Source: Paenibacillus alginolyticus DSM 5050 = NBRC 15375
GTDB lineage: Bacteria; Bacillota; Bacilli; Paenibacillales; NBRC-103111
NCBI RefSeq assembly: GCF_000422905.1
Contig: NZ_AUGY01000004.1
Coordinates: 140,325 to 204,324 of the forward strand
Reading direction: 5' to 3'
Length of the DNA stretch: 64,000 bases
Under the pieces are notes generated by a model. That model did not search any database. It was not told the origin of the DNA and saw only the letters and a list, made by a program, of their open reading frames with translations. Each line of letters opens with the position of its first letter. Within the stretch, counting starts at the first letter, position 1. A program made the position numbers and the translations under genes. Shown one piece after another: positions 10,301 to 17,316 of the stretch.

Positions 10301-11516
10301 CAACTATACATCGGCCACCAAACTCATTGATGGAAGCTACGCTGTAGAAACGGTAATCGCGCTGGATACAATCACTCCTACTGCAGGAACCATGATCGGA
10401 TTCGACCTCCAAGTCAATAATGCTCAGGACAGTGGAAGCCGGGAAAGCGTATTTTCATGGAACGACCCGACAGGTCAATCCTATCAGAACACCTCGAGAT
10501 TCGGCGTTCTGACGCTTGAGCCGAAGCCTACACAGTCCCAGATCGGTTATACCTCGACCCCCACATCGGACGGATCCACTAAAGTGGACGACCAAAAGGG
10601 CGGCAAGGTGGAACAAAATGGGGTGACCATTGATTTGCCGGCCGGAGCCATTGGCAAAGACATTGTCGTAGTCGTCAAAAAACTGAGCGATCCCTCAAAG
10701 CTGAATACCGATCCGAATTTGAAGCTGGCCGGGGATGTGTACGAGATTACCAAGGACGTGGAAGGACCGTTCCAAAAACCAGTCACTATTACCCTTCCGT
10801 TTAATACTAGCTTGTTGGATGTTAAGCATGAGGTGGCACTGTACTGGTACAATGAAGAAATCGGTAAGTGGATCAAGCTGGACGACATTAAGGTCGACCG
10901 GGAGAAAGGCACCGTTTCCGGCAGTGTGACGCACTTCACCAAGTTTGCGGTATTGGCGGCAGAAAAGTCAGCACCTGTCGAGGTTCCGGCCTTAGCTGAT
11001 ATTAAAGGACACTGGGCGGAAGCAGGCATCCAATCCCTTGTGAAGGCCGGTGTGATCGACGGTTACCAAGACGGTTCATTCCGACCTGAAGCAGCCGTAA
11101 CAAGAGCCGAGTTCTTATCTATGATCGTCAAAGCTTTCCACCTGACGGCAACTGGAAGCGCCGGTTTTGCCGATACCGGCAGCCATTGGGAGAAGGAAGC
11201 CATTACAATCACATCCACACTGGGGATCGTGGATGGCTATGAGGACGGAACTTTCGGCCCGGATGACAACATCACCCGGGAACAAATGGCCGTAATCCTT
11301 GCACGTGCTGCTCATTTGGCACCTGCCAACAGTGGACTGGAATATAAGGACAGCGGCGACGTCTCCGTCTGGGCCCAAGGACTGCTTGCGGCTTTGACAG
11401 CCAAGGGTGATCTGAACGGCTACGAAGACGGTACGCTAAAGCCGAAAGCTTTCAGCACCCGCGCAGAAGCGGCGGTTATCATCATTAGAATTTTGGATGC
11501 TCAACAGGTGCAATAA
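7359..11516 (+). CDS. Surface-anchored modular xylanase: CBM22 x2, GH10, CBM9 x2, SLH x3
   Basis: This is a secreted 1385-residue xylanase (residue numbers here count from an in-frame ATG at 7353). AGGAGG touches that ATG and fits the GTG at 7359 better, so the GTG is chosen. Order: signal peptide (about 1-33, ending LEAAAN); two CBM22/CBM4_9-type xylan-binding modules (about 35-180 and 195-340); GH10 catalytic domain (about 352-700) with acid/base Glu491 in DVVNE and nucleophile Glu598 in ITELD; two CBM9-type modules (about 703-875 and 880-1062); a ZU5-like domain (about 1075-1205); three SLH repeats (about 1214-1385) that bind the cell-wall polymer. The layout recalls the cell-bound XynA1 of Paenibacillus. 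It cuts xylan at the surface so products reach the ABC importers. A cre box lies directly upstream. Confidence 0.93.
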   Translation: MRKKMNVWVAIVLLFGMIAPQLLAPLEAAANGSVVLSQSFEDGQTGGWAKVPWMGDGNVAITSATYSEGSKSLAMTNRAASNSSPFLDLTSLTKPDHTYDLSLKLKLGAGTDTFHIASNVAAASLTNQYPWLVGDKSVKSTEWTTFELKGYQLPSDTTGFKIWVESNNSTTTEDLYIDEVSLTDVTSIDQPGIQSTFENGQGEWVRRNGSGNIGISSVDNHTVGGSTSLLTMVTEQYDRPLLNVLGDMSVGNKYNLSAWVKMASGQSPTVLRLSVQSGDSSYANVSSNVTVTSDQWVQLTGTFTLTSTPTVLNAYVEVADKYSDARSFYMDDFDLSNVGRVAGPLPIQTDMDHLKDVYADNFKIGAAVTGDQLTSDVHTLLDYHYSSIVAENATKPGSLEPTEGQWNWTEADKTAQYAKDHNMNFRLHTLVWHSQAAEWMFKDAQGQPLAATPENKQLVLDRLTTHIQTVARHFTVMDVPINAIDVVNEVIDPGQRDGMRKSEWYNLTGLDFIRTAFTVARQEFPNSKLYINDYGTQDPVKRDFLFNLVTKLRKEGIPIDGVGHQTHISIGGPSIEQISDSIRKFGEAGFDNQITELDVSVYTDSSTTSFDENMLIKQGYRYKQLFQELVRLDNEGKHADPNTPAYNPDGWISNVTLWGITDDHTWLDNFNNIIRKDAPLPFDVKHQAKYAYWGMIEAVKTVTPTHLPITPETALTAQGTPVNASDSVWNTIPAIKTQQAGTLQVQVKTLWDDHNLYARVAVKDSTKTVTDKIDLFVDNSGIQKYTFARNDAHITETTDGYVLQASIPLAGTLGKQVKFDVRVTDMGTNDGTEHGSNGVIVSWSDPRNVRDSDTAGYGVLTYIDTTKAGKAVYGTPIIDGELDSTWANAPVYSTDVMVEQHNNAVAKAQIRTMWDEHNLYVYAVVQDSKLNDANANPWEQDSIEIFVDQNNGKTDSYQIDDGQYRINFKNVKTVGGHATQDNYTSATKLIDGSYAVETVIALDTITPTAGTMIGFDLQVNNAQDSGSRESVFSWNDPTGQSYQNTSRFGVLTLEPKPTQSQIGYTSTPTSDGSTKVDDQKGGKVEQNGVTIDLPAGAIGKDIVVVVKKLSDPSKLNTDPNLKLAGDVYEITKDVEGPFQKPVTITLPFNTSLLDVKHEVALYWYNEEIGKWIKLDDIKVDREKGTVSGSVTHFTKFAVLAAEKSAPVEVPALADIKGHWAEAGIQSLVKAGVIDGYQDGSFRPEAAVTRAEFLSMIVKAFHLTATGSAGFADTGSHWEKEAITITSTLGIVDGYEDGTFGPDDNITREQMAVILARAAHLAPANSGLEYKDSGDVSVWAQGLLAALTAKGDLNGYEDGTLKPKAFSTRAEAAVIIIRILDAQQVQ

Positions 11517-11521
11517 AGCCA

Positions 11522-11582
11522 GCAAGGAATAGAAGGAAGGCTGTCCGCACGTGGATTTCATGTGCGGCAGCTTTGTTTTGGG
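11522..11582 (+). repeat. Terminator-containing direct repeat, copy 1
   Basis: The unit begins GCAAGGAATAGAAGGAAGG and contains a hairpin (CCGCACGTG / CATGTGCGG, closed by GCTG/CAGC) followed by TTTGTTTT. It acts as the terminator of the surface xylanase and recurs at 12841-12901, so a broken esterase gene is bracketed by two copies. Confidence 0.85.
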
Positions 11583-11639
11583 GTGGAAAAAATATATATC
11601 CGAAGGGACAATAATGAACCATGAAAAGCATGAATGTGA

Positions 11640-12702
11640 CGTCAGTGCCTGCCGAGTATCTTAGGTCAGTTTAATGAAGAGCTTCAAGGTACGGTTCAGG
11701 AGGTTTCCTATAAGGTAGGCAACTATATTCATTTTTCTCGACAGCTTGTAACGGATCGGAACATCGAGATCAGTGAAGCAGGAAGAGAAACCGTTGCGGG
11801 AGATGCCATATTGAAGAAATGCAACGTCTACTTGCCTGCGGGTTATGACCCAAACGACACTACTGTTAGATATAATGTATTGTATTTGCTTCATGGAGTA
11901 GGTGGGGATCAATATGAATGGTTAAGTAGTAACGGTAAGGTTGACGGACGATTTATCATTTGCAATATATTTGACAATCTTATTGTAAACGGCGATATCG
12001 ATCCGCTGATCGTCGTATTTCCCAACGGAAGAAGCGCGTACGACTGGACGGACAGCTCCTTCAATTCCGAAGGAACCAATATGCTGGGATTCTATTACTT
12101 CGATTATGAGTTGAGATACGATCTGATTCCATTTATAGAATCAAACTACAAAACCTACGCAGATATAACAGTCACTTCACATGAGGGAATCATATATAAC
12201 CGCACGCGCAGAGCGATCGCCGGGCTTTCGATGGGGGGGAATGCAAGCCTTGAATCTGATCCTCGGCGGTTACCGACATGATTCGACGCGAATCACCGAC
12301 ACAGAGAGTCCCTGGAACAATGGGTTGGATAAGACTGTGCTCGCGCCAGGCATGATAGATTTGTTCGCTTATATCGGAGCTTTTTCAAACGCTCCTACAT
12401 CGAGTGATGGCATAACTCTTGGAGTCAGTCTCACATCATGCGTCCATAATCTTCATTTGCTATATACCACCTGCGGCGATTCAGACGGAGTAGCAAATAG
12501 CAGCTATGCCAAATCGGTTGAGGGGCTAACGGACACTGCGGGAGATTCTGTAAGTGATTATTACCAGGTCCTTCTAAACAACGGTGTTCATGATTTCAAT
12601 GTATGGAACAACGGTGCATATAATTTTATCCGGTTATCTTTTGGGAAATGTGAAGAGCAAGAAAAGCCATATGTTGTCAGGTTGACACTCCATTCGTTTT
12701 AA
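11640..12702 (+). pseudogene. Broken CE1/feruloyl-esterase-like alpha/beta hydrolase
   Basis: The reading frame is open from 11640 but has no good start or signal peptide, so the 5' end is lost. The frame reads VYLPAGYD, LYLLHGVGGD, LIVVFPNG and AGLSMGG, typical of the XynZ-type esterase family that releases ferulate or acetate from xylan. A run of seven G (12233-12239), just after the nucleophile Ser of GLSMG, shifts the frame by one. With six G the protein would continue MQALNLILGG and run to 12702 (NNGVHDFNVWNNG, with the catalytic His). As it stands the product would lack the Asp/His part. Next to a xylanase this esterase would have been an accessory xylan enzyme. Confidence 0.8.
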
Positions 12703-13144
12703 CTGAACATATACTGGGAGGTCTAGATCTGGGGCTGTGCCGTTCCCCTAAGCAGAACTTATAGGTAGGCGTGGAATCCTTCAAAGGCGGATGACGGCCA
12801 TCGCCGCTTCGAGGGACGACTGCAACTAGGCGCTTCATTTGCAAGGAATAGAAGGAAGGCTGCCGCATGTGGATTCCATGTGCGGCAGCTTTGTTTTGGG
12901 GCTTCCGGAGTGGGAGTGGGTTAACCATGTGGCGCAAAATTTAGCCATCTTTATACTCAAAGGAACCAGATGCTGTTCCGGGTCTCTGCTGGCACTAATG
13001 CAACGTAGATTTTTTTGTGTTAGGATAAAAATATCTAATTTTGACATGAAATTTCGATGAATCCACCGGGTGGGATGCTTTCGAAAGTTTTTTTATAATT
13101 ATATAACCCCATAGCAGAAGCATGAAATAATATTTTTCACATAA
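12703..13144. other. Gene-free stretch with the second terminator repeat
   Basis: No gene was recognised. The only clear structure is the repeat at 12841-12901. An A/T-rich block follows (TATAAT-like word near 13093) before the cre box at 13145, where the promoter of the broken kinase gene is expected. Confidence 0.5.
12841..12901 (+). repeat. Terminator-containing direct repeat, copy 2
   Basis: Nearly identical to 11522-11582. Its stem, CCGCATGTGG / CCATGTGCGG closed by GCTG/CAGC, is slightly more perfect, and TTTGTTTT follows. Confidence 0.85.
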
Positions 13145-13159
13145 TTGAAAACGTTGTCA
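13145..13159 (+). promoter_or_regulatory. cre box before a broken sensor kinase gene
   Basis: TTGAAAACGTTGTCA matches the cre consensus fully. It lies 20 bp upstream of the ATG at 13180, suggesting that the ancestral kinase gene was under CcpA control. Confidence 0.72.
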
Positions 13160-13179
13160 AAAAAGGGAGCGAGGTGCTT

Positions 13180-13912
13180 ATGAAGTGGATAGACAAAACG
13201 AACAACATTCGCTTGAAAAGGAAGTTGATTATTTCATTCATTCTTGTCGTCTTTATTCCGGTCGGAATCGTGGGCGCTTTGCTGACCCAATCGCTCCGCC
13301 AGACGGCACTTAACGATGCTGTCCAGCAAACCTCGAACGACGTGGAGAAGGTGAAGACTCGCATCGGCGAAATATTGAAGTTGTCGATCGAGATTTCTAA
13401 CAAGTTGGCGACGGACCCGCGATTGGAAGCTCTCGTCAATAAGCGTTACGAATCGAACTATTCTGTTGTAGAGGCCTATAGACAATATCAGGAGTTCGAG
13501 CAATAACTGCGGCTTTATAAAGAAATCGCCAACATCCGGTTGTACGTGGATAATCCGACGCTGCTGAATAACTGGGACTATTTACAGCCAGAGCCGTCGA
13601 TTGCGAATTCGGAATGGTACAAGGCAACGATAAATAACTCGAATCAAATCGGCTGGTATTACATCGGAGACGAAACGAAAGGCGATATTGCTTACCTGAG
13701 CCTGGTGCGCCGTGTCTATTTTTCGAATTACCGAACGACCGGCGTGTGCTCGTCATCGATATCAGCCAAACGGAGCTGAACGGAATTCTGAGACAGGAGC
13801 ATTTCGATACAATGGTCATCGACGGGAACGGATATATCGATGCGTCCAAAAACACGGACCTTGTGGGCAAGCATATTCGCGACTTTCACATCCCCCAGGA
13901 AATGCCTTAACG
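13180..13912 (+). pseudogene. YesM-type sensor kinase, N-terminal remnant
   Basis: Translation gives a cytoplasmic start, one membrane segment (LIISFILVVFIPVGIVGALL) and part of the extracellular sensory domain of a YesM-type kinase. It is broken by an in-frame TAA at 13504 and a frameshift near 13745, after which VLVIDISQTEL and DGNGYIDAS continue the same domain. It stops at about 13912. HAMP, histidine box and ATPase domain are absent. GAGGTG precedes the ATG. It joins directly onto a piece of a solute-binding protein, so a deletion has fused two genes. Confidence 0.8.
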
Positions 13913-13952
13913 CAGAAGTTCGCCGACGTGACCAATAAGTACAAGGACGGGC

Positions 13953-14465
13953 AAATTTAACTGGCTGTATACGCCGGAGGGGATCATGGAATCCAATTAC
14001 GGACCGAAGGGCTTGATTTGGGATATCAAGGATGGAAAGCCGACCCTGACCGATTTCGGATACAAAGCGATCGTGAACTCCGTCAATATGCCAGATGAAT
14101 ACGGCGGCGGGTTGTACAAGAACGGAATTAACCAAATCAACAACTCGACGATCTCCAAGTCTATGAACAATCCGGAAACTGGGGAACCGTATGATTACAC
14201 GATGTGGACCTCGTATTTGAATCATAATCCGGATCCGGTCACGAAGAGTTGGCGGGACGCTATGGGTGCACTGACGGTGAAAGATTATGTCATCAAGCAC
14301 AACGCTGTTGCCGTGGCACCAGCGTACAACAGCAGCGAAGCGGCGGTGGATCAACCGGCCGACATCAAGCAGAAGGACAGCGAAGTGGGCAAAGTCGTCA
14401 GGGAATACTCCTGGAAGTTGATGTTCGCGAAGGATGATAACGAGTTTAACAGCGTGCGGCGTTGA
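13953..14465 (+). pseudogene. Sugar ABC solute-binding protein, internal/C-terminal remnant
   Basis: The open frame reads NWLYTPEGIMESNYGPKG, GLIWDIKDGKPTLTDFG and MWTSYLN, typical of the C-terminal half of large LipO/YtcQ-type lipoprotein solute-binding proteins. It lacks the N-terminal lipobox half and a start codon, and probably the true C-terminus. It follows the kinase remnant without a gap, as expected if a kinase-to-transporter segment collapsed by deletion. Confidence 0.72.
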
Positions 14466-14550
14466 AAAAGTAATCAACAAAGATGGAATGCGACTATTCT
14501 ATCAAATGTTCCATCGAAATTACTTGAAACGATTAAGTTTCGTGAAATCA

Positions 14551-14585
14551 AAATTCCGTGAGCATTACTGGCTCACGGAATTTTT
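14551..14585 (+). terminator. Terminator after the transporter remnant
   Basis: AATTCCGTGAGC pairs with GCTCACGGAATT, with a 7-base loop and TTTTT after the stem. Confidence 0.85.
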
Positions 14586-14774
14586 ACGATCAGCCTGCTG
14601 TTTTATCATTACTTCCGGAATGAAAATAGCTCATAAATAGGGGGAGTTTCTCCTTGCCTCCCGTTTCCTCCAGACTCCGCATCACGACGGACGCCCTTGC
14701 TCTGGGCTAATAGTAGGCGATCTCCAGCCCCCGTTCGGTACTTTCGCCCTAGAAATGATCCCCACATCTGACGG

Positions 14775-14905
14775 AGCAGAACTCATTCAATGGACTGATA
14801 CTGGCAGCAACAGTCAACAATGGAAAATCGTTAGCGAAATAACGGGTATTATAAGCTGGTTAATCATAATAGCGGCACAACATACAGGAAGAAAGTTAGC
14901 AATAC
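14775..14905 (+). pseudogene. Ricin-type beta-trefoil (CBM13-like) remnant
   Basis: One frame reads LIQWTDTGSNSQQWKIVSE and, after a frameshift near 14840, another reads NGYYKLVNHNSGTTYRKK. Together they match the QxW repeat of RICIN_14/CBM13 carbohydrate-binding modules found at the C-terminus of many Paenibacillus glycanases. No catalytic domain is attached. Nothing else was recognised from 14586 to 15113. Confidence 0.6.
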
Positions 14906-15113
14906 GTTGCCGCTTTTACTAATTGCGGCTCCCGGTTTACTATCAAAGGCATATTCCGAAGCGATTGGGTCGGGTTGAAAAACTTCGAGTTTTTATTCCG
15001 GACTTCCGATGCGAGAAGAGCTGTTGAATAAGTTTTACTCGAAGTATTTCCAGTCAAGGTTAGTTCTTCCGAACCTCCTACATTATGAGCTACTTCGTAC
15101 GGACCTACTCGAT

Positions 15114-15761
15114 TTAGATCATATCGGTGTAATTGATTTTCCAATGGACGTTCTTGATAAATGCTTCCAGTCCTTGCGCATCTTTCGCTTTGAAGTATTG
15201 GATAATTTGTCTGTGCTCCTCATTCATTTGTGCAAGCACACCAAATAATTTTTGTTTGTCCTCACTTAAGTAAATTTGCCTGATGAAGCTGGTCTGCAAG
15301 GATTTGAGCAAATCGATCAGTGTGCTGTTGTTGCATTTTAGCAAGTACACGTTATGAAAATCGTTTTGATAGAGCTGGTAGTCGGTATAATTTTGCTCTT
15401 GTATGGAAATGTCGATTTTATCAGCCAGCCGTGTCATCTCCGCGATGTCTTCAATTGAAACTAAGGGCACAGATAAATTGGCAGCCAAAGCATCAAGCGC
15501 ACCGACGATTTGAAAGACGTCGAGTTTCATTTTGGTATCTAATTCTTTCACAATAAACCCTCTGCGCGGAATGTTTTCCAGCAGATTTTCGGAGGCTAGT
15601 TGGATCAAGGCTTCTCGGACAGGTGTCCGACTTACGCCAAGTTTTTGGCAAATGGAGGCTTCATTCAATTTCTGATTGGGAAGCAGAGAGCCGTTTTGAA
15701 TCTTCTCAGCTATATAGTTGTACACATGATCTTTTAAGGACTGGTATTTGTTAATGGTCAT
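15114..15761 (-). CDS. GntR/FadR-family regulator of the divergent operon
   Basis: This is a 215-residue cytoplasmic repressor or activator. An N-terminal winged HTH (about 5-70) shows ICQKLGVSRTPVREAL, and a C-terminal FCD ligand-binding domain follows (about 80-210). The open frame extends upstream to 15854, but GAGGGAG in front of the ATG at 15761 marks that start. It is transcribed away from the catabolic operon at 16078. The space between holds palindromes of the FadR-type form TTGTATACAA, so it most likely controls that operon and itself. The ligand may be the operon's substrate or an intermediate (inference). Confidence 0.88.
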   Translation of the reverse strand: MTINKYQSLKDHVYNYIAEKIQNGSLLPNQKLNEASICQKLGVSRTPVREALIQLASENLLENIPRRGFIVKELDTKMKLDVFQIVGALDALAANLSVPLVSIEDIAEMTRLADKIDISIQEQNYTDYQLYQNDFHNVYLLKCNNSTLIDLLKSLQTSFIRQIYLSEDKQKLFGVLAQMNEEHRQIIQYFKAKDAQGLEAFIKNVHWKINYTDMI

Positions 15762-15871
15762 TTTCGTTGACTCCCTCATCACGCATATAAAATACAATAT
15801 ACGGTATATTTCCAATATATGATTCATAGTAACATTGTAAAATGCTTTATTCAAGATAACCGACTACTATA

Positions 15872-15885
15872 TTGAAAGCGCTTCA
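15872..15885 (+). promoter_or_regulatory. Near-cre motif upstream of the catabolic operon promoter
   Basis: TTGAAAGCGCTTCA keeps the core of a cre box (TGAAAGCGCTT) but is one base short of the full palindrome. It sits just upstream of the -35 box. Confidence 0.4.
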
Positions 15886-15894
15886 CAAAAAGTA

Positions 15895-15923
15895 TTGATT
15901 TTTAAAATGAGCCGTGATATGAT
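15895..15923 (+). promoter_or_regulatory. Sigma-A promoter of the catabolic operon
   Basis: TTGATT at 15895-15900, a 17-bp spacer and TATGAT at 15918-15923. Both boxes are one or two bases from consensus at ideal spacing. The operator palindromes lie just downstream of the expected start point. Confidence 0.65.
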
Positions 15924-15938
15924 CTAAACACAACGAAT

Positions 15939-15956
15939 ACAATATATTGTATACAA
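15939..15956 (+). promoter_or_regulatory. GntR-type operator 1
   Basis: Two overlapping palindromes, ACAATATATTGT (15939-15950) and TTGTATACAA (15947-15956), fit the FadR-subfamily half-site pattern. They lie about 10-25 bp downstream of the expected transcription start, where a bound repressor would block elongation or initiation. A third related, imperfect site (ATACAATATACGGTATATT) lies near 15797 on the regulator side. Confidence 0.65.
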
Positions 15957-16021
15957 AAATAGGATTCCTAAGTCAAGAAACAAGGGGGTATTCGTTAATC
16001 ATGGACGATTTTCGCCAATAT

Positions 16022-16031
16022 TTGTATACAA
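16022..16031 (+). promoter_or_regulatory. GntR-type operator 2
   Basis: A second exact TTGTATACAA, about 47 bp before the ATG at 16078, is extended by ATATACAAAATAT. Its spacing from operator 1 is 75 bp, about seven helical turns, which would allow two dimers to act together. Confidence 0.6.
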
Positions 16032-16077
16032 TATACAAAATATAAAATATTTAAATGGATAAGTGAGGGTGAACGAA

Positions 16078-17301
16078 ATGCAGGAGAAAATCGATATGAA
16101 AGCACGAATCGGTACGAAAGCTGTGTGGGCGGGAGAAAAAGATTATCGAGTGTTCGGCGGGACACAGGTTCCCGTGGTGATGAGCGTTGCTTACGATTAT
16201 AACGATGTAGATGAATGGTACGATGTAGCGATGGGCCTCAAACCGGGCTATACCTACAATCGGATGTCGAACCCTACGGTTCGGTCATTGGAAGAGAAGG
16301 TTAGGTTGTTAGAAGGGGCTGAAGCGGCTATCGCTTTTTCTTCCGGAATGGCAGCGATCAGCAGCACCCTGTATACGTTCCTGAGACCAGGGGATCGGGT
16401 TGTATCGGTCAAAGATACGTATGGCGGTACGAATAAAATTTTCACAGAGTTTCTGCCAAACATGAATATCGATGTTACGCTTTGCAACACGGGTGATCAT
16501 GAGGAAATTGAGGCTGAAATCGCCAAGGGCTGTAAAGTTCTTTACTTGGAATCACCAACGAATCCGACATTGAAGATTACAGATATACAGCGTCTGGCCA
16601 AGGCGGCCAAAGCCGTTGGAGCTCTCGTTTTAATTGATAATACGTTTGCTACGCCGATCAATCAAAATCCGCTGCGTCTGGGTGTCGATATTGTGATCCA
16701 CAGTGCGACGAAATTTTTAAGCGGCCATGCTGATGTGCTGGGCGGTGTTGTATGCGGCTCCTCGGAACTGATGGACAAAGTGTACCATTATCGCGAGATT
16801 AATGGCGCAACGCTTGATCCTCTGGCAGCGTACTTGATTATCCGTGGCATGAAAACACTCCATCTTCGTGTTTGTCAGCAGGCGCAAAGTGCTATGGCGA
16901 TAGCGAAATATTTGCAAAAGCAGCCCTTAGTTGAAGTCGTAAATTACCCAGGGCTTGAAACACATCCTAATCATGATATCGCGAAGCGGCAAATGAGCGG
17001 ATTCGGCGGCATTTTAAGCGTCGTGCTAAAAGGCGGGATGGAAGCGATCAAGCTTCTGCTCCCTAAACTGCAATATGCGAACAGAGCTGGGAATCTTGGA
17101 GCTGTTGAAACGATTTATGGACCTGCAAGAACGACAAGTCATGTTGAGTGCACGTTGGAAGAGCGCCAAGCGCTTGGTATTTCCGAAGGGCTGCTGCGCA
17201 TCTCGGTAGGAATCGAAGACACGGATGATTTGATTGCTGATTTGGCGCAGGCTATCGCCTATGTGGAAACGCAAATGCCTGTAAGCCTCACTAATAACTA
17301 A
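16078..17301 (+). CDS. Cys/Met-metabolism PLP enzyme; candidate canavanine gamma-lyase
   Basis: This 407-residue enzyme belongs to the cystathionine gamma-synthase/lyase fold family. The PLP lysine is Lys212 in HSATKFLSGHADV; other motifs are YNRMSNPT, SSGMAAI and VLYLESPTNPT. GAGGGTG at 16065-16071 fits the ATG at 16078 rather than an in-frame GTG at 16063. The N-terminal stretch VAYDYNDVDEWYDVAMG differs from usual methionine or cystathionine enzymes. It is the first gene of an operon with homoserine and aspartate-semialdehyde oxidation, aspartase and an arginine-type permease. That suggests it releases homoserine from a gamma-substituted substrate, most likely canavanine (inference). Alternatives are methionine gamma-lyase or O-acylhomoserine sulfhydrylase. 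Confidence 0.88.
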   Translation: MQEKIDMKARIGTKAVWAGEKDYRVFGGTQVPVVMSVAYDYNDVDEWYDVAMGLKPGYTYNRMSNPTVRSLEEKVRLLEGAEAAIAFSSGMAAISSTLYTFLRPGDRVVSVKDTYGGTNKIFTEFLPNMNIDVTLCNTGDHEEIEAEIAKGCKVLYLESPTNPTLKITDIQRLAKAAKAVGALVLIDNTFATPINQNPLRLGVDIVIHSATKFLSGHADVLGGVVCGSSELMDKVYHYREINGATLDPLAAYLIIRGMKTLHLRVCQQAQSAMAIAKYLQKQPLVEVVNYPGLETHPNHDIAKRQMSGFGGILSVVLKGGMEAIKLLLPKLQYANRAGNLGAVETIYGPARTTSHVECTLEERQALGISEGLLRISVGIEDTDDLIADLAQAIAYVETQMPVSLTNN

Positions 17302-17316
17302 AGGAGAGACAACGAT

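Noticed and set aside
12677..13060. Opposed short open frames around the second terminator repeat.
   Set aside because: They mainly translate the hairpin and its surroundings; no family likeness.
14434..14640. A 68-codon frame overlapping the end of the binding-protein remnant.
   Set aside because: It runs through the terminator hairpin at 14551-14585 and shows no domain.
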